From positions 224,274-288,273 of the forward strand of contig NZ_QWFZ01000006.1 in NCBI RefSeq assembly GCF_003576315.1: a stretch of 64,000 nucleotides of DNA. Direction: 5' to 3'. The DNA is from Henriciella mobilis. GTDB taxonomy: Bacteria; Pseudomonadota; Alphaproteobacteria; Caulobacterales; Hyphomonadaceae. Below the pieces are notes generated by a model. That model was not told the origin of the DNA. It saw nothing but the letters and a program-made list of their open reading frames with translations, and did not search any database. Within the stretch, counting starts at the first letter, position 1; each line of letters begins with the position of its first letter. This document shows positions 25,869 to 34,143 of this stretch, piece after piece. The position numbers and the translations under genes are program-made.

Positions 25869-26124
25869 GGTCGTGACCCGCCTGCTGCGCATCTGGTCCG
25901 ACACATCGGCTTCGGACAAGTCCGTGGTGCAGGACTGGATTCGCCTGTTCCTCGATGTCCCGCTCGCCAGCCTGTTTGCTGCCTATGAGCACTTCCTGCG
26001 CTCTGATCGCGAGTTTGCGCCGAAGCCCGGCCAGGTGCTCGCCAAGGCGACGACGCACGCCGAGCTGATCGAGATGAAGCGTCTCGCCGTCGAGGCCGCG
26101 CTCGGAAATGGAGCGCACGCATGA
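25582..26124 (+). CDS. Hypothetical replication-module protein overlapping the previous gene
   Basis: The longest frame is 180 residues from ATG 25582 and would overlap the DUF1376-like gene by 287 bp. A later ATG at 25774 would cut the overlap to 95 bp. The well-supported part is the C-terminal 110 residues (QIAEVVTRLLRIWSDTSASD, AAYEHFLRSDREFAPKPGQV), which resemble the C-terminal region of phage helicase-loader-type proteins. That assignment is tentative. The stop overlaps the next small gene by 4 bp. Confidence 0.6.
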   Translation: MTQSSETGTPASPERQKSNTGQVLAHPNARPAPPALADMPREIKLLTRSLTSSKLSWEGNTARKMTVLNISRAEAEAALSTLTSLSSPGSPRQIAEVVTRLLRIWSDTSASDKSVVQDWIRLFLDVPLASLFAAYEHFLRSDREFAPKPGQVLAKATTHAELIEMKRLAVEAALGNGAHA

Positions 26125-26216
26125 CCCGCCGCATCGACTGGCCGGCCGTTCTGATCTGGCTCGCCTACACCGCCATTTTCATTGCGCTACTGACAGGAGG
26201 ACAGACCAATGCCTGA
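26121..26216 (+). CDS. 31-residue single-helix membrane peptide
   Basis: The ATG overlaps the previous TGA (ATGA) and the stop overlaps the GapR-like ATG by 8 bp. The peptide [20 protein letters not shown] continues with ALLTGG, one transmembrane helix. Support is mainly from the gene packing. Confidence 0.45.
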   Translation: MTRRIDWPAVLIWLAYTAIFIALLTGGQTNA

Positions 26217-26487
26217 CGGAAACATGTTCACACCAGCCGAGTCCGGGATGCTCTCGGACGTGGCCCGCGAAAAGCTGCGTCTGACCATTGAACGCATCGA
26301 ACGGTTGAATAACGAGAAGGCCGAGATCGCCGACCAGATCAAGGACGTCTACGCCGAGGCAAAGGCGATGGGCTACTGCACGAAGACGCTGCGATCCGTG
26401 GTGAAGCTTCGGAAGCAGGACCGCGACGAGCGCCAGGAGCAGGAGAGCCTGCTCGAAACCTACATGATCGCGCTGGGGGAAATCTGA
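26209..26487 (+). CDS. GapR-like (DUF2312) DNA-binding protein
   Basis: This 92-residue protein is almost entirely the DUF2312 pattern: [34 protein letters not shown] and [16 protein letters not shown]. In Caulobacter, GapR encircles overtwisted DNA and supports replication and topoisomerase action. A phage copy in the replication module may aid phage DNA replication or interfere with the host protein. AGGAGG precedes the ATG. Confidence 0.88.
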   Translation: MPDGNMFTPAESGMLSDVAREKLRLTIERIERLNNEKAEIADQIKDVYAEAKAMGYCTKTLRSVVKLRKQDRDERQEQESLLETYMIALGEI

Positions 26488-26858
26488 TGGCCATCGACAT
26501 TCCCCAGACCCCGAAAGACCGTCTGCTATCCGAGGCCCTCGATGCGGCGTCGAGATACTTCAGCAAGCCAAACGCCTCTGGCGCGATAGCAGCCGAGCCG
26601 ATCACGAAAGCCCGCGTCCTCGACCGCTGCAAGGCCCGCTACAACGTCTGGCCGCGCCAGTGGTGCATGGCCTACATCCGCTGGAAGTATCCGGAGATGA
26701 GCTATCCGCGCATCGCCAAGATATTCCGGATGAAGGATCACACCACCATCATGCATGCACAGGAAACGGCGAAGGAGAGATACCCCGACGCCATTTTCTG
26801 CCAGCCGGTTGATGAAGCCATCGGAGACCGCCTTGAAGCTGTGGGGCTGGCATCATGA
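26487..26858 (+). CDS. Protein with DnaA-domain-IV-like helix-turn-helix
   Basis: This 123-residue protein has in its C-terminal half YPEMSYPRIAKIFRMKDHTT then IMHA, which closely follows the DnaA box-binding signature (S-x-x-x-I-G-x-x-F-x-x-x-D-H-S/T-T-x-x-x-A). There is no ATPase domain. It may bind DnaA-box-like sites in the phage origin. It follows directly on the GapR-like gene. Confidence 0.8.
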   Translation: MAIDIPQTPKDRLLSEALDAASRYFSKPNASGAIAAEPITKARVLDRCKARYNVWPRQWCMAYIRWKYPEMSYPRIAKIFRMKDHTTIMHAQETAKERYPDAIFCQPVDEAIGDRLEAVGLAS

Positions 26859-27271
26859 CGACTCAGGGCTTCCACTGCTCCGGTTCGGCTCTCGACCGCA
26901 CGCGGGCGCCGCGCCTTCGCCGGCTCCTGTCGGTCGACCGGATGCGAAAGGCACACATGAGCCGTAAGGAGATCGCTGCGGCGGTCGATATTTCCTTGGC
27001 CGCTCTCTGCTCCGACATCCAACTCATCAACGAGTTTGGCGTCGATGCCATTCGCGCCAGGCTGGAAGAGGCAGAAGCGCCATCAAGACCGCAAGCACCC
27101 ACAACGCAGCGTCACTGCGTCTACCTCGTCCCACGAAACGGAACCGTTCGCCGTTGCGGCAAGACCTGCAAGGGTCAGCTCTGCGACGAGCATAAAAGCT
27201 CAACTGCGCCTCTGCCGGGAACTGGCCGGTGGCCAGGCGGGAAAGCTCAATCGAAGACAGGGAGGTTTTGA
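26855..27271 (+). CDS. HTH plus zinc-cluster phage protein
   Basis: This 138-residue protein has an HTH (MRKAHMSRKEIAAAVDISLA) in the first half. In the second half a Cys/His cluster (CVYLVPRNGTVRRCGKTC, LCDEHK) could hold zinc. It is a plausible early regulator of unknown family. Confidence 0.55.
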   Translation: MTTQGFHCSGSALDRTRAPRLRRLLSVDRMRKAHMSRKEIAAAVDISLAALCSDIQLINEFGVDAIRARLEEAEAPSRPQAPTTQRHCVYLVPRNGTVRRCGKTCKGQLCDEHKSSTAPLPGTGRWPGGKAQSKTGRF

Positions 27272-27579
27272 TGTTCGATCTCGGAGATCGTGTGCAGTGC
27301 GTTGAGGTTGGGCGCATGTCTGACGGTGCGCGAGATGATCACTATGCGGCTGCTTTCCTGACGGTAGGGGCCGTTTATACGGTCAGGAAGCTTATGGATG
27401 AAGCGGTTTGGCTGGACGACGTTCATGCTCCAGACCATCGCCTCGTGATGTTTCGCGATGATGCTCCGTTTTTTGGCGAGCGCTTCCGCAAGCTCCAGAA
27501 GCTTTCCCCCGACCCTGCGGCCCTCTCCGCCCTCAAATCCCTGACAGTGAAACGGCTTGAGCCGGTGGAGGCGGAATGA
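27271..27579 (+). CDS. Hypothetical phage protein
   Basis: This 102-residue protein starts MFDLGDRVQCVEVG after GGGAGG. It is beta-rich, with VGAVYTVRKLMDEAVWLDDV, resembling small phage beta-barrel proteins in which two Val-Tyr strands frame a loop. No function is recognised. Confidence 0.55.
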   Translation: MFDLGDRVQCVEVGRMSDGARDDHYAAAFLTVGAVYTVRKLMDEAVWLDDVHAPDHRLVMFRDDAPFFGERFRKLQKLSPDPAALSALKSLTVKRLEPVEAE

Positions 27580-28112
27580 GCGATCAAGGGGCCTTCGCAT
27601 TTGCCGAAACAGGGTCGTCGGCTGTCTTCTCGCCGTGCGGTCTTTATCGTCACCGCCTCGACAGAAAGGTCGCCGACACCGGCCCCGTCGTTGCCGTACC
27701 GGGCGTCAATCCATCGACAGCCGACGCTGAAAAGAACGATGCCACGATCCGCAAGGACATTGGCTTTGGCCAGCGTCTCGGCTGGGGGCGGATCATAAAG
27801 CCCAATAAGTTTCAGCTCTGCGCGACTGACGTTCGGGAACTCAGGGATGCAGCTGACCCGATAGGGCCATACGCCGACGAATACCTCTACTCGATATTCA
27901 AGGAGGCCGATCTGGTCGTCCCGGCATGGGGGCCGCTGGCCAAGCTGCCAAGGCCGCTGCGGCAACGCTGGAGACGTGTCGTTCATATCGCACAGGATGC
28001 TGGCCACGACACGCTCTGGTGCTTCGGCACGGCTCAGGATGGCCAGCCGCGCCACACTCTCATGCTGGCGTATTCAACGCCGCTGACTCCATGGAGGCCA
28101 CCGACACCATGA
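27576..28112 (+). CDS. DUF1643 protein
   Basis: This 178-residue protein carries the DUF1643 signature: FSPCGLYRHRLDR, then VPGVNPSTADAEKNDATIRK, then IIKPNKFQLCATDVRELRDA, and a C-terminal WCFGTAQDGQPRHTL. The family is widespread in phages and has no established activity. It overlaps both neighbours by 4 bp. Confidence 0.85.
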   Translation: MSDQGAFAFAETGSSAVFSPCGLYRHRLDRKVADTGPVVAVPGVNPSTADAEKNDATIRKDIGFGQRLGWGRIIKPNKFQLCATDVRELRDAADPIGPYADEYLYSIFKEADLVVPAWGPLAKLPRPLRQRWRRVVHIAQDAGHDTLWCFGTAQDGQPRHTLMLAYSTPLTPWRPPTP

Positions 28113-28297
28113 CCGACACTTATTGCAGCTATTGCGGTCGCCCGAACGGCGGGCACACCCTCGCCTGTTCGGCGCTGGCGCGGGATGCGGCCGACGGGGA
28201 TTCATACCTCCGCAAAGTCAGGTGGGAGCGGGAGCAGCTTCCATTCAGCGAGCGTGAGAAGCCGCCAGCGCCGAAGACCAAAGGGGACGCTAATTGA
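28109..28297 (+). CDS. Small zinc-finger-like protein
   Basis: This 62-residue protein begins MTDTYCSYCGRPNGGHTLAC, a Cys-x2-Cys ... His ... Cys knuckle. The remainder is charged. It overlaps the DUF1643 stop (ATGA). A nucleic-acid or protein adaptor role is possible. Confidence 0.55.
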   Translation: MTDTYCSYCGRPNGGHTLACSALARDAADGDSYLRKVRWEREQLPFSEREKPPAPKTKGDAN

Positions 28298-28326
28298 CCA
28301 CCCTAGCCATTTCACGGAGGCCCTCA

Positions 28327-28845
28327 TTGGCCAAGAGAGCAGGACGCAAGCGTAACCTCAAGGCAAAGCGCTATCCGAACGGCAGCGTCCACCGCCATGA
28401 TGAGCGAGTCGGCCCGACGCCGGAGCTCGAAGCGCGGAGGAAGGCCCTGCTTGGCGGCAAGAACGCCGCTGGTGAGACAGACTGCGTGCTGGACCATCTC
28501 GCATCGCCCGTCAGCCAGGTTCTCACACAGAAGCAGGCAGAGGCCGGGCGGCGGTATGCGACGGCGCGTCTTCGTGCGCTCAGGGCGGCGGGTGTGACAC
28601 CGGAGGCGAAGTCGCCTCGTCTCTCAGAATGGATTGACCGCGGAAGCTCAGTCGCAACCCTGCCGGCCGATGATGGTCGCGCCGCTTTCGAGTGGCGGAA
28701 GGCGCGGCAATGCGTGTATGATGCCGGATCTGACGTTCGCCGCGTGATCGAGCGCGTGTGCATCGACAACCAGCCCCCAAGAGGGCATGAGGTCGGCAGG
28801 CTCAGGATCGGGTTGGATGCGCTGATCAGGCTTTGGAGATTGTGA
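28327..28845 (+). CDS. Hypothetical basic phage protein, candidate late regulator
   Basis: TTG 28327 has GGAGG 6 nt upstream and begins LAKRAGRKRNLKAKRYPNG. A second possible TTG at 28294 overlaps the previous stop. The product is about 172 residues, strongly basic at the N-terminus and helical in the C-terminal half. It sits at the end of the early genes, just before the promoter-terminator pair at 29411-29497, where lambdoid phages place their late antiterminator. No Q-family motif is recognised. Confidence 0.55.
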   Translation: MAKRAGRKRNLKAKRYPNGSVHRHDERVGPTPELEARRKALLGGKNAAGETDCVLDHLASPVSQVLTQKQAEAGRRYATARLRALRAAGVTPEAKSPRLSEWIDRGSSVATLPADDGRAAFEWRKARQCVYDAGSDVRRVIERVCIDNQPPRGHEVGRLRIGLDALIRLWRL

Positions 28846-29138
28846 TGAGCGACAACCCGACTCTGAAAGCGATACACACTCCTGTAGAAGGGACGAGAGC
28901 TCGTGTCCGATCCCGCCTCGAAGGGGTCGAACCAAAGATCAAGGCCGCGCTCGCTCTGTCTGGGCTCCCGCCCAAATATCCAGATTGGTACCTTGATGCC
29001 GTCAGTTTGATGAACATGCTCGACCCGTGGAGCCGACTTTACGCGGTGCAGCTGGCGGAAACGTCATGGACCATGAATGCCTATGACGCGGCATACCATG
29101 TTCTGCAGAAAAAGAACGGGGGAGAGTTTCGCTTCTAA
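28845..29138 (+). CDS. Hypothetical phage protein
   Basis: This 97-residue protein starts at ATG 28845 (TGATG overlap, GGAGA upstream). The second half, LDPWSRLYAVQLAETSWTMN followed by AYDAAYHVLQKK, is helical. No family is recognised. Confidence 0.55.
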   Translation: MSDNPTLKAIHTPVEGTRARVRSRLEGVEPKIKAALALSGLPPKYPDWYLDAVSLMNMLDPWSRLYAVQLAETSWTMNAYDAAYHVLQKKNGGEFRF

Positions 29139-29175
29139 TGACCCGCATCCAGTCCCGCCTCCTCACGGCTATGCC

Positions 29176-29379
29176 ATGAAAGTGCTCGCTCAAGGAAACC
29201 TCGCCGGCTTCATCATGAAAGAGGATTGGGCCACTGCGCGCGAAGAGTGGTTAGACGAGCTTGTGGATGTTGAAAGCGGCCGCCGAGAATTGCGAATGGC
29301 GCTCAGGAGGCTGCGCCGCACGCTTTATGTCGAACTCGGACGTATCTGGCAGCGCATCACAATATCTCGGTCAGCCTGA
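29176..29379 (+). CDS. Small hypothetical protein with possible 13-codon leader
   Basis: A 67-residue frame starts at ATG 29176 (MKVLAQGNLAGFIMK) and ends RITISRSA. It has no ribosome binding site of its own. A 13-codon frame (MTRIQSRLLTAMP) starts at 29138 on the previous stop (TAATG) and ends on this ATG (ATGA), so translation could be passed along. The evidence is modest. Confidence 0.4.
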   Translation: MKVLAQGNLAGFIMKEDWATAREEWLDELVDVESGRRELRMALRRLRRTLYVELGRIWQRITISRSA

Positions 29380-29410
29380 ACCGCTATCCACAACCTCTAG
29401 CCCCACCCCC

Positions 29411-29439
29411 TTGACATACTCTCCGAACAGATAGAGAAC
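29411..29439 (+). promoter_or_regulatory. Possible late promoter
   Basis: A perfect TTGACA at 29411-29416 is followed 16-17 bp later by a weak AGAGAA/GAGAAC -10 region. Alphaproteobacterial housekeeping promoters often have a conserved -35 and a loose -10. It lies between the early genes and the terminase block, where a pR'-like promoter is expected. Confidence 0.45.
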
Positions 29440-29464
29440 CTGCAGAAATTCAGATTTGAAGAGT

Positions 29465-29497
29465 GCGCCCGAAGCCCAGAGCTTGCCGGGCGCTTTT
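29465..29497 (+). terminator. Strong rho-independent terminator 50 bp after the late promoter
   Basis: GCGCCCG (29465-29471) pairs with CGGGCGC (29487-29493), and the inner AAGC pairs with GCTT. TTTT follows. A terminator so close behind a promoter would give only a short RNA unless it is overridden, the arrangement of lambda pR'-tR'. Confidence 0.7.
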
Positions 29498-29710
29498 CGT
29501 ATCTGCGGCGGCGCTGAAAGTGGAAGCGCAGGCCAAGCCAGGCTGGCGGCACGCTGTGTCTCGGGCGCATCCCGTGTTCAATAGGTCGCTAGAGCCGGAG
29601 TGACGCCCGGCCCGCAGACCCCCTTCACCGCCCGGACCCAGAGCCGGCCGACATCCTCCTCCTGTATGCCCGCGTGCCGAGAGCGTCTGTACGCCGGGCG
29701 GTGATGCATC

Positions 29711-30334
29711 ATGACCCATAGACCCAGCCCACCCGAAAGCCTTCTCGCTGATCACGTTACGCAGCAGTTCGTTCCGGCGCCCGATCTTGTTCAGTGGGCA
29801 CGCGAGACCTTTATCGAAGACAGCGCCACGCTCCACAACCCCGAGCACCAACACCTGAACCATGCGCTAATCGGCGCGCTCTGGACCAATGTCCCGAATG
29901 GCCGGCACGGCCGCATCATCCTCGCTCAGTGCGAGACCGGCGCACCCCGCGCCATGGGGAAATGGGCAAAGGCGAGAGCCGAGGTCCAGATCGAACAATG
30001 GTTCGGGGGCATCCCTGACTTCATTCTCACCTTCGACGCCGGATACGCGGCGACCTGCTCAGATGTGGAATGGTGCGCGCTTGTAGAGCACGAGCTGCTT
30101 CACGCCGCACAGGAGCGGGATGCCTTTGGCGCGCCCAAGTTCAGCAAGTCCACGGGACGCCCGAAGTTCGCGATCCGGGGCCATGACGTGGAAGAGTTCA
30201 CATCGATCGTTCGCCGCTACGGTGCCGAACCTGCCCACGCGCAGGCGTTCATCGATGCCGCGAAGAAAGGGCCGGAGATCGGCCGCGCAAGTATTGCTCA
30301 TGCATGTGGGGTCTGCCTTCGACAGGTGGCGTGA
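29711..30334 (+). CDS. Putative phage metallopeptidase
   Basis: This 207-residue protein has a zinc-binding motif VEHELLHAAQE (HELLH) near 120, preceded by FDAGYAATCSDVEWCAL. It matches the putative phage metallopeptidase family found next to terminase genes. The later GHDVEEFTSIVRRYG may supply the third ligand. Its role in head assembly or elsewhere is unknown. Confidence 0.8.
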   Translation: MTHRPSPPESLLADHVTQQFVPAPDLVQWARETFIEDSATLHNPEHQHLNHALIGALWTNVPNGRHGRIILAQCETGAPRAMGKWAKARAEVQIEQWFGGIPDFILTFDAGYAATCSDVEWCALVEHELLHAAQERDAFGAPKFSKSTGRPKFAIRGHDVEEFTSIVRRYGAEPAHAQAFIDAAKKGPEIGRASIAHACGVCLRQVA

Positions 30335-30360
30335 GCCTATAGACAGATTGTAGACAACCC

Positions 30361-30855
30361 ATGGCAGCCAAGTCGAAACTCTCTGAGGCTGAGAAGACCT
30401 TTATCGTTCAGGCGCTCGCCTGCTTCGACAGCCCGTCCGTTGTGGCAAAGGCTGTCAAGGATGAGTTCGGCCAGGACATCACCCGCCAGCATGTCGAGAC
30501 ATATGACCCCACGAAAAAGGCGGGGGCCGCGGTTGCGAAGAAGTGGAAGGCGCTCTTTGAGGAGACCCGAAAGACCTTCCTCGAAGACACATCCTCAATC
30601 GGCATTAGCCACCGTGCAGTTCGGCTCCGCGCGCTCCAGAGGATGGCGGAAAAGGCCGAGAAGCAGGGCAACATGGTCCTCGCTGCCTCGCTGCATGAGC
30701 AGGCCGCCAAGGAAATGGGCGACGCCTACACGAACCGTCGCCAGCTCGAGCACTCTGGCAGGGTGGATGGCACGACCACCATTGATCCCAGCAAGCTGCC
30801 CACTGACGTGATGGAGGCTCTCCTTGCCGCTCGCAGAACTGAATCTGACGAGTGA
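30361..30855 (+). CDS. Terminase small subunit-like protein (DUF2280)
   Basis: This 164-residue protein starts MAAKSKLSEAEKTFIVQALA. A helix-turn-helix-like SPSVVAKAVKDEFGQDITRQ and a central helical arm (HRAVRLRALQRMAEKAEKQG) follow the DUF2280 pattern. These proteins precede the large terminase in many alphaproteobacterial phages and probably recognise the packaging site. It overlaps the large subunit by 32 bp. Confidence 0.82.
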   Translation: MAAKSKLSEAEKTFIVQALACFDSPSVVAKAVKDEFGQDITRQHVETYDPTKKAGAAVAKKWKALFEETRKTFLEDTSSIGISHRAVRLRALQRMAEKAEKQGNMVLAASLHEQAAKEMGDAYTNRRQLEHSGRVDGTTTIDPSKLPTDVMEALLAARRTESDE

Positions 30856-32257
30856 GGACTGGCGCTGCATCGAGCGGGAATATTGCTCCCGGTCTCTGGC
30901 CAATTTCGCGAAGCGGGCCTGGTCGGTCCTGGAGCCCTCAGCCGAACTGAAATGGGGCTGGGTGCTGGATGCGATCTGCGAGCATCTGGAAGCCGTGACG
31001 GCAGGCGATATTAAGCGCCTGCTCATGAATGTGCCGCCGGGTTCGATGAAGTCTATGCTCACGGCGGTAATATGGCCAGCATGGGAATGGGGACCGAAGG
31101 GGCTGGCCGCGAACCGCTTTATCGGGACGGCCCATGCCCAGGCGCTAGCCGTGCGCGACAACATGAAGTGCCGGCGGCTGATCCAGTCGCCATGGTTTCA
31201 GTCGCTATGGCCGATGCCGCTGGTCGATGACCAGAACACGAAGACGAAATTCGAGAACGATCGCACCGGATTCCGGGAGGCGATGGCCTTCACGTCAATG
31301 ACCGGCTCTCGTGGAGACCGGGTTATCCTCGATGATCCGATCAGTGCCGATGATGCGAACTCGGATGCTGAGCTGGAGAACGCGCGGCTGACGTTCACTG
31401 AGACACTGCCGACCCGGATCAATAACGAGCGCTCGGCCATCGTGGTCATCATGCAGCGGCTCAGCGAGAAGGATACCTCTGGGGTCATCCTCGATATGGG
31501 GCTGCCCTATACGCACCTCTGCGTGCCGATGCGCTTCGAGGCCGACCGGCGATGCGTGACATCACTCGGCTGGCAGGATCCGAGACAGAGGGATGGGGAG
31601 CTGATGTTTCCCGAGCGCTTTCCCGAGGCGCAGGTCAGGGAGCTTGAAATCACGCTCGGCAGCTATGGCGCAGCCGGTCAGCTCCAGCAGAGGCCCGCGC
31701 CACGCGGCGGCGGCATGTTCAAGCGGGAATGGTTTCAGGTCATTCAGGCCCCGCCGGCAAAGTGCAAGTGGGTGCGCGCCTGGGACTTGGCCGCGTCCGA
31801 AGACAAGGACTCGGCCTGGACGGCGGGTCTGCTCATGGGGCGCTCGCCGGATGGCGAATACATCATCGCGGACGTGAAGCGCATTCAAGGCGCGCCGGCG
31901 GCGGTCGAGCGCCTTCTCGTGAACACGGCCTCTCAGGATGGCCGATCAGTTAAGGGTTCTATCCCGCAAGACCCCGGCCAATCCGGCAAGGCGCAGGCCC
32001 AATACCTGATCAAGCAACTTGCTGGCTACAGCTACACCGCCTCGACCGAGAGCGGCGACAAGGAAACGCGAGCCCAGCCGCTCGCAGCACAAGCGGAGGT
32101 CGGTAACGTGAAACTCGTTGAAGGCGACTGGAACGCAGCTTTTCTGGATGAGATCACCACATTCCCGGTCGGGAAGTGGAAGGACCAGGTCGACGCGGCA
32201 TCGCGGGCTTTCTCTGAGCTGGTGTCCGGCTCCAGCTATAATCTGGCGAATTTCTGA
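30824..32257 (+). CDS. Terminase large subunit
   Basis: This 477-residue protein starts at TTG 30824 with GGAGG 6 nt upstream. The ATPase half has the Walker A-like PPGSMKS (71-77), a Walker B VILDDP (167-172) and a coupling region near MQRLSEKD. The C-terminal nuclease half begins with RAWDLAASEDKD, supplying the first catalytic Asp. It powers DNA packaging and cuts concatemers. Its stop overlaps the portal ATG. Confidence 0.93.
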   Translation: MPLAELNLTSEDWRCIEREYCSRSLANFAKRAWSVLEPSAELKWGWVLDAICEHLEAVTAGDIKRLLMNVPPGSMKSMLTAVIWPAWEWGPKGLAANRFIGTAHAQALAVRDNMKCRRLIQSPWFQSLWPMPLVDDQNTKTKFENDRTGFREAMAFTSMTGSRGDRVILDDPISADDANSDAELENARLTFTETLPTRINNERSAIVVIMQRLSEKDTSGVILDMGLPYTHLCVPMRFEADRRCVTSLGWQDPRQRDGELMFPERFPEAQVRELEITLGSYGAAGQLQQRPAPRGGGMFKREWFQVIQAPPAKCKWVRAWDLAASEDKDSAWTAGLLMGRSPDGEYIIADVKRIQGAPAAVERLLVNTASQDGRSVKGSIPQDPGQSGKAQAQYLIKQLAGYSYTASTESGDKETRAQPLAAQAEVGNVKLVEGDWNAAFLDEITTFPVGKWKDQVDAASRAFSELVSGSSYNLANF

Positions 32258-34143
32258 TGGGCGCTTTTTCCTTCATCGGCGATCAGCTGGTCAACGTCCT
32301 CGCGGGCCTCGGCGGTACGCGCGACAAGAGCTCCTCCAATAGCTGGAGATTCGAGGAACTCACCCGTGAGCAGCTCTCAAACGCCTATCGTGGCGATGGG
32401 CTGTCTCGAAAGGTAATCGATGCGCCGGCTTTCGACATGGTGCGTGAGTGGCGCGCCTGGCAGGCAGAGAAAGACCAGATCGAAGCCATCGAAAAAGAGG
32501 AAGGCCGGCTCAATTTGCGAGCCAAGGTCAAGAAGGCTCAGAACCTCGCGCGCCTCTACGGCGGCGCCGGTCTCGTGCTTGGTGTGGGTGCTGACGATCC
32601 GACCGAGCCGCTTACTGCGGAGCGTGTTGGCAAGGATGCGCTGCGCTGGGCGCACGTCATGCATCGTTACCGTCTGACGGCCGGTGAACTTCGCACCGAT
32701 CCTGAAGACGAATGGTGCGGCGAGCCGGTCTGGTACGAGTTTACGACCACTGCCGGTAAATCCCACCGTGTTCACCCGTCCCGCGTTGTCCGCTTTCTCG
32801 GAAACGAACACCCCGACGAAGACATGAACCCGCACGGCTGGGGCGACAGTGTTCTGCAGTCGGTCAACGAGTCGCTCCAGAATGCGAGCGCAGCCATTTC
32901 AGGCATCGCCTCCCTCGTTCTCGAGGCGAAGGTCGATATCTACAAGATCCCCAGACTGTCCGAGAATATCGCCTCGAAGGAATACTCCGACCTCCTGGTG
33001 AAGCGGTTTCAGACCTCCGACAGCATCAAATCCATCATCAACGGCATCATCCTCGACGCAGAGGAAGAACACGACCAGAAGCAGATCAGCTTCTCCAATC
33101 TGCCTGAGATCATCCGCGAATACCTTCAGATCGTCTCCGGTGTGTCCGACATCCCTGCAACCCGCCTTCTCGGCCAGGCGCCCGGCGGGCTGAACAGCGA
33201 CGGTGAAAGCGCGCTCCGCAACTATTACGACCGCATTCGTGCAGAACAGACCCTGACAGTCGGACCTGCGCTTTCCCGGCTGGACGAGGTGCTGATCCGC
33301 TCGGCGACCGGTCAGCGTGACGATGATGTTCATGCGCTCTGGAATCCTCTCTATCAGCTTGACGAGAAGGAACAGATGGAGGTCGAGAAGGGCCGTTCCG
33401 AGACCTTCGGCAAGTATGCCAGCATGGGCCTTGTCCCGTCCGGCGTCCTCGCCAAGGCCGTCGAGAATGCGCTGATTGAAAGCGGCCGCTTCCCCGGCAT
33501 CGAGGCCGCCTACGAGGAGTTCGGAGAAGAGACCGAAGAGTTCGACCCCGAAGCCGGCGACCCGAACAACCCGGACCCGGACGCGCCGGACGATCTCGAC
33601 CCGGAAGACGACCCGACGCAGGCTGCCGATGCGGCGCCGCGCACCCTGTATGTGTACCGGAAGGTGCTGAACACGGCAGACATTCTCCGCTGGGCCAAGG
33701 ACCAAGGCTTCAAGTCTCCGATGCCGGGCAGCGAGCTGCACGTCACCATCACCTATTCGAAGACACCGGTGGATTGGCTCAAGATGGGGCAGTCCTGGGG
33801 CGATGAAGACGGTGGTCTCACCATCGCGCCAGGCGGTGCCCGCCTCGTTGATCGCTTCGGCGATGCGACCGTGCTCCTGTTCGCTGCATCCGAACTCAGC
33901 TGGCGTCACGAGCACATGAAGCATATGGGCGCGAGCTGGGACCATGAAGAGTACCAGCCGCACATCACCATCTCGTGGAACGACACTGACATCGACCTGA
34001 AGGACATCGAGCCCTACCGCGGCAAGATCGAGCTGGGGCCGGAAGTGTTCGAGGAGATCGACACGGGCTGGTCACCTGAGCAGATGAAGGACCGCTCGCC
34101 TCAACCCCGAGACGCCCGCGGACGTTTCATCAAACGGTCATGA
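32257..34143 (+). CDS. DUF1073-type portal protein fused to an Acb1-like 2H phosphodiesterase domain
   Basis: This protein has 628 residues. Residues about 1-430 are a DUF1073-type portal (RGDGLSRKVIDAPAFDMVRE, ISGVASLV-like helix, VSGVSDIPATRLLGQAPGGL). An acidic Pro/Asp linker (about 435-465) follows. The last 150 residues carry two H-x-T motifs, H495-V-T497 (ELHVTITYSK) and H569-I-T571 (PHITISW). Paired HxT/S motifs are the mark of 2H phosphodiesterases and of Acb1, which cleaves the cyclic nucleotides of CBASS defence. Whether this copy is active is not known. Confidence 0.87.
   Translation: MGAFSFIGDQLVNVLAGLGGTRDKSSSNSWRFEELTREQLSNAYRGDGLSRKVIDAPAFDMVREWRAWQAEKDQIEAIEKEEGRLNLRAKVKKAQNLARLYGGAGLVLGVGADDPTEPLTAERVGKDALRWAHVMHRYRLTAGELRTDPEDEWCGEPVWYEFTTTAGKSHRVHPSRVVRFLGNEHPDEDMNPHGWGDSVLQSVNESLQNASAAISGIASLVLEAKVDIYKIPRLSENIASKEYSDLLVKRFQTSDSIKSIINGIILDAEEEHDQKQISFSNLPEIIREYLQIVSGVSDIPATRLLGQAPGGLNSDGESALRNYYDRIRAEQTLTVGPALSRLDEVLIRSATGQRDDDVHALWNPLYQLDEKEQMEVEKGRSETFGKYASMGLVPSGVLAKAVENALIESGRFPGIEAAYEEFGEETEEFDPEAGDPNNPDPDAPDDLDPEDDPTQAADAAPRTLYVYRKVLNTADILRWAKDQGFKSPMPGSELHVTITYSKTPVDWLKMGQSWGDEDGGLTIAPGGARLVDRFGDATVLLFAASELSWRHEHMKHMGASWDHEEYQPHITISWNDTDIDLKDIEPYRGKIELGPEVFEEIDTGWSPEQMKDRSPQPRDARGRFIKRS

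Larger units (their letters stand above)
29380..29710. other. Control region ahead of the late genes
   Basis: These 331 bases hold no convincing gene. They contain a sigma70-like promoter at 29411-29439 and a strong terminator at 29465-29497. The rest, to 29710, is G+C-rich and shows nothing I can name. Confidence 0.6.

Noticed and set aside
32899..33963. 354-codon antisense frame opposite the portal gene
   Set aside because: It is in the same codon-aligned register as the intein antisense frame but encodes nothing domain-like, and the sense portal is certain. I keep it as a warning that long frames in this register arise easily in G+C-rich DNA.
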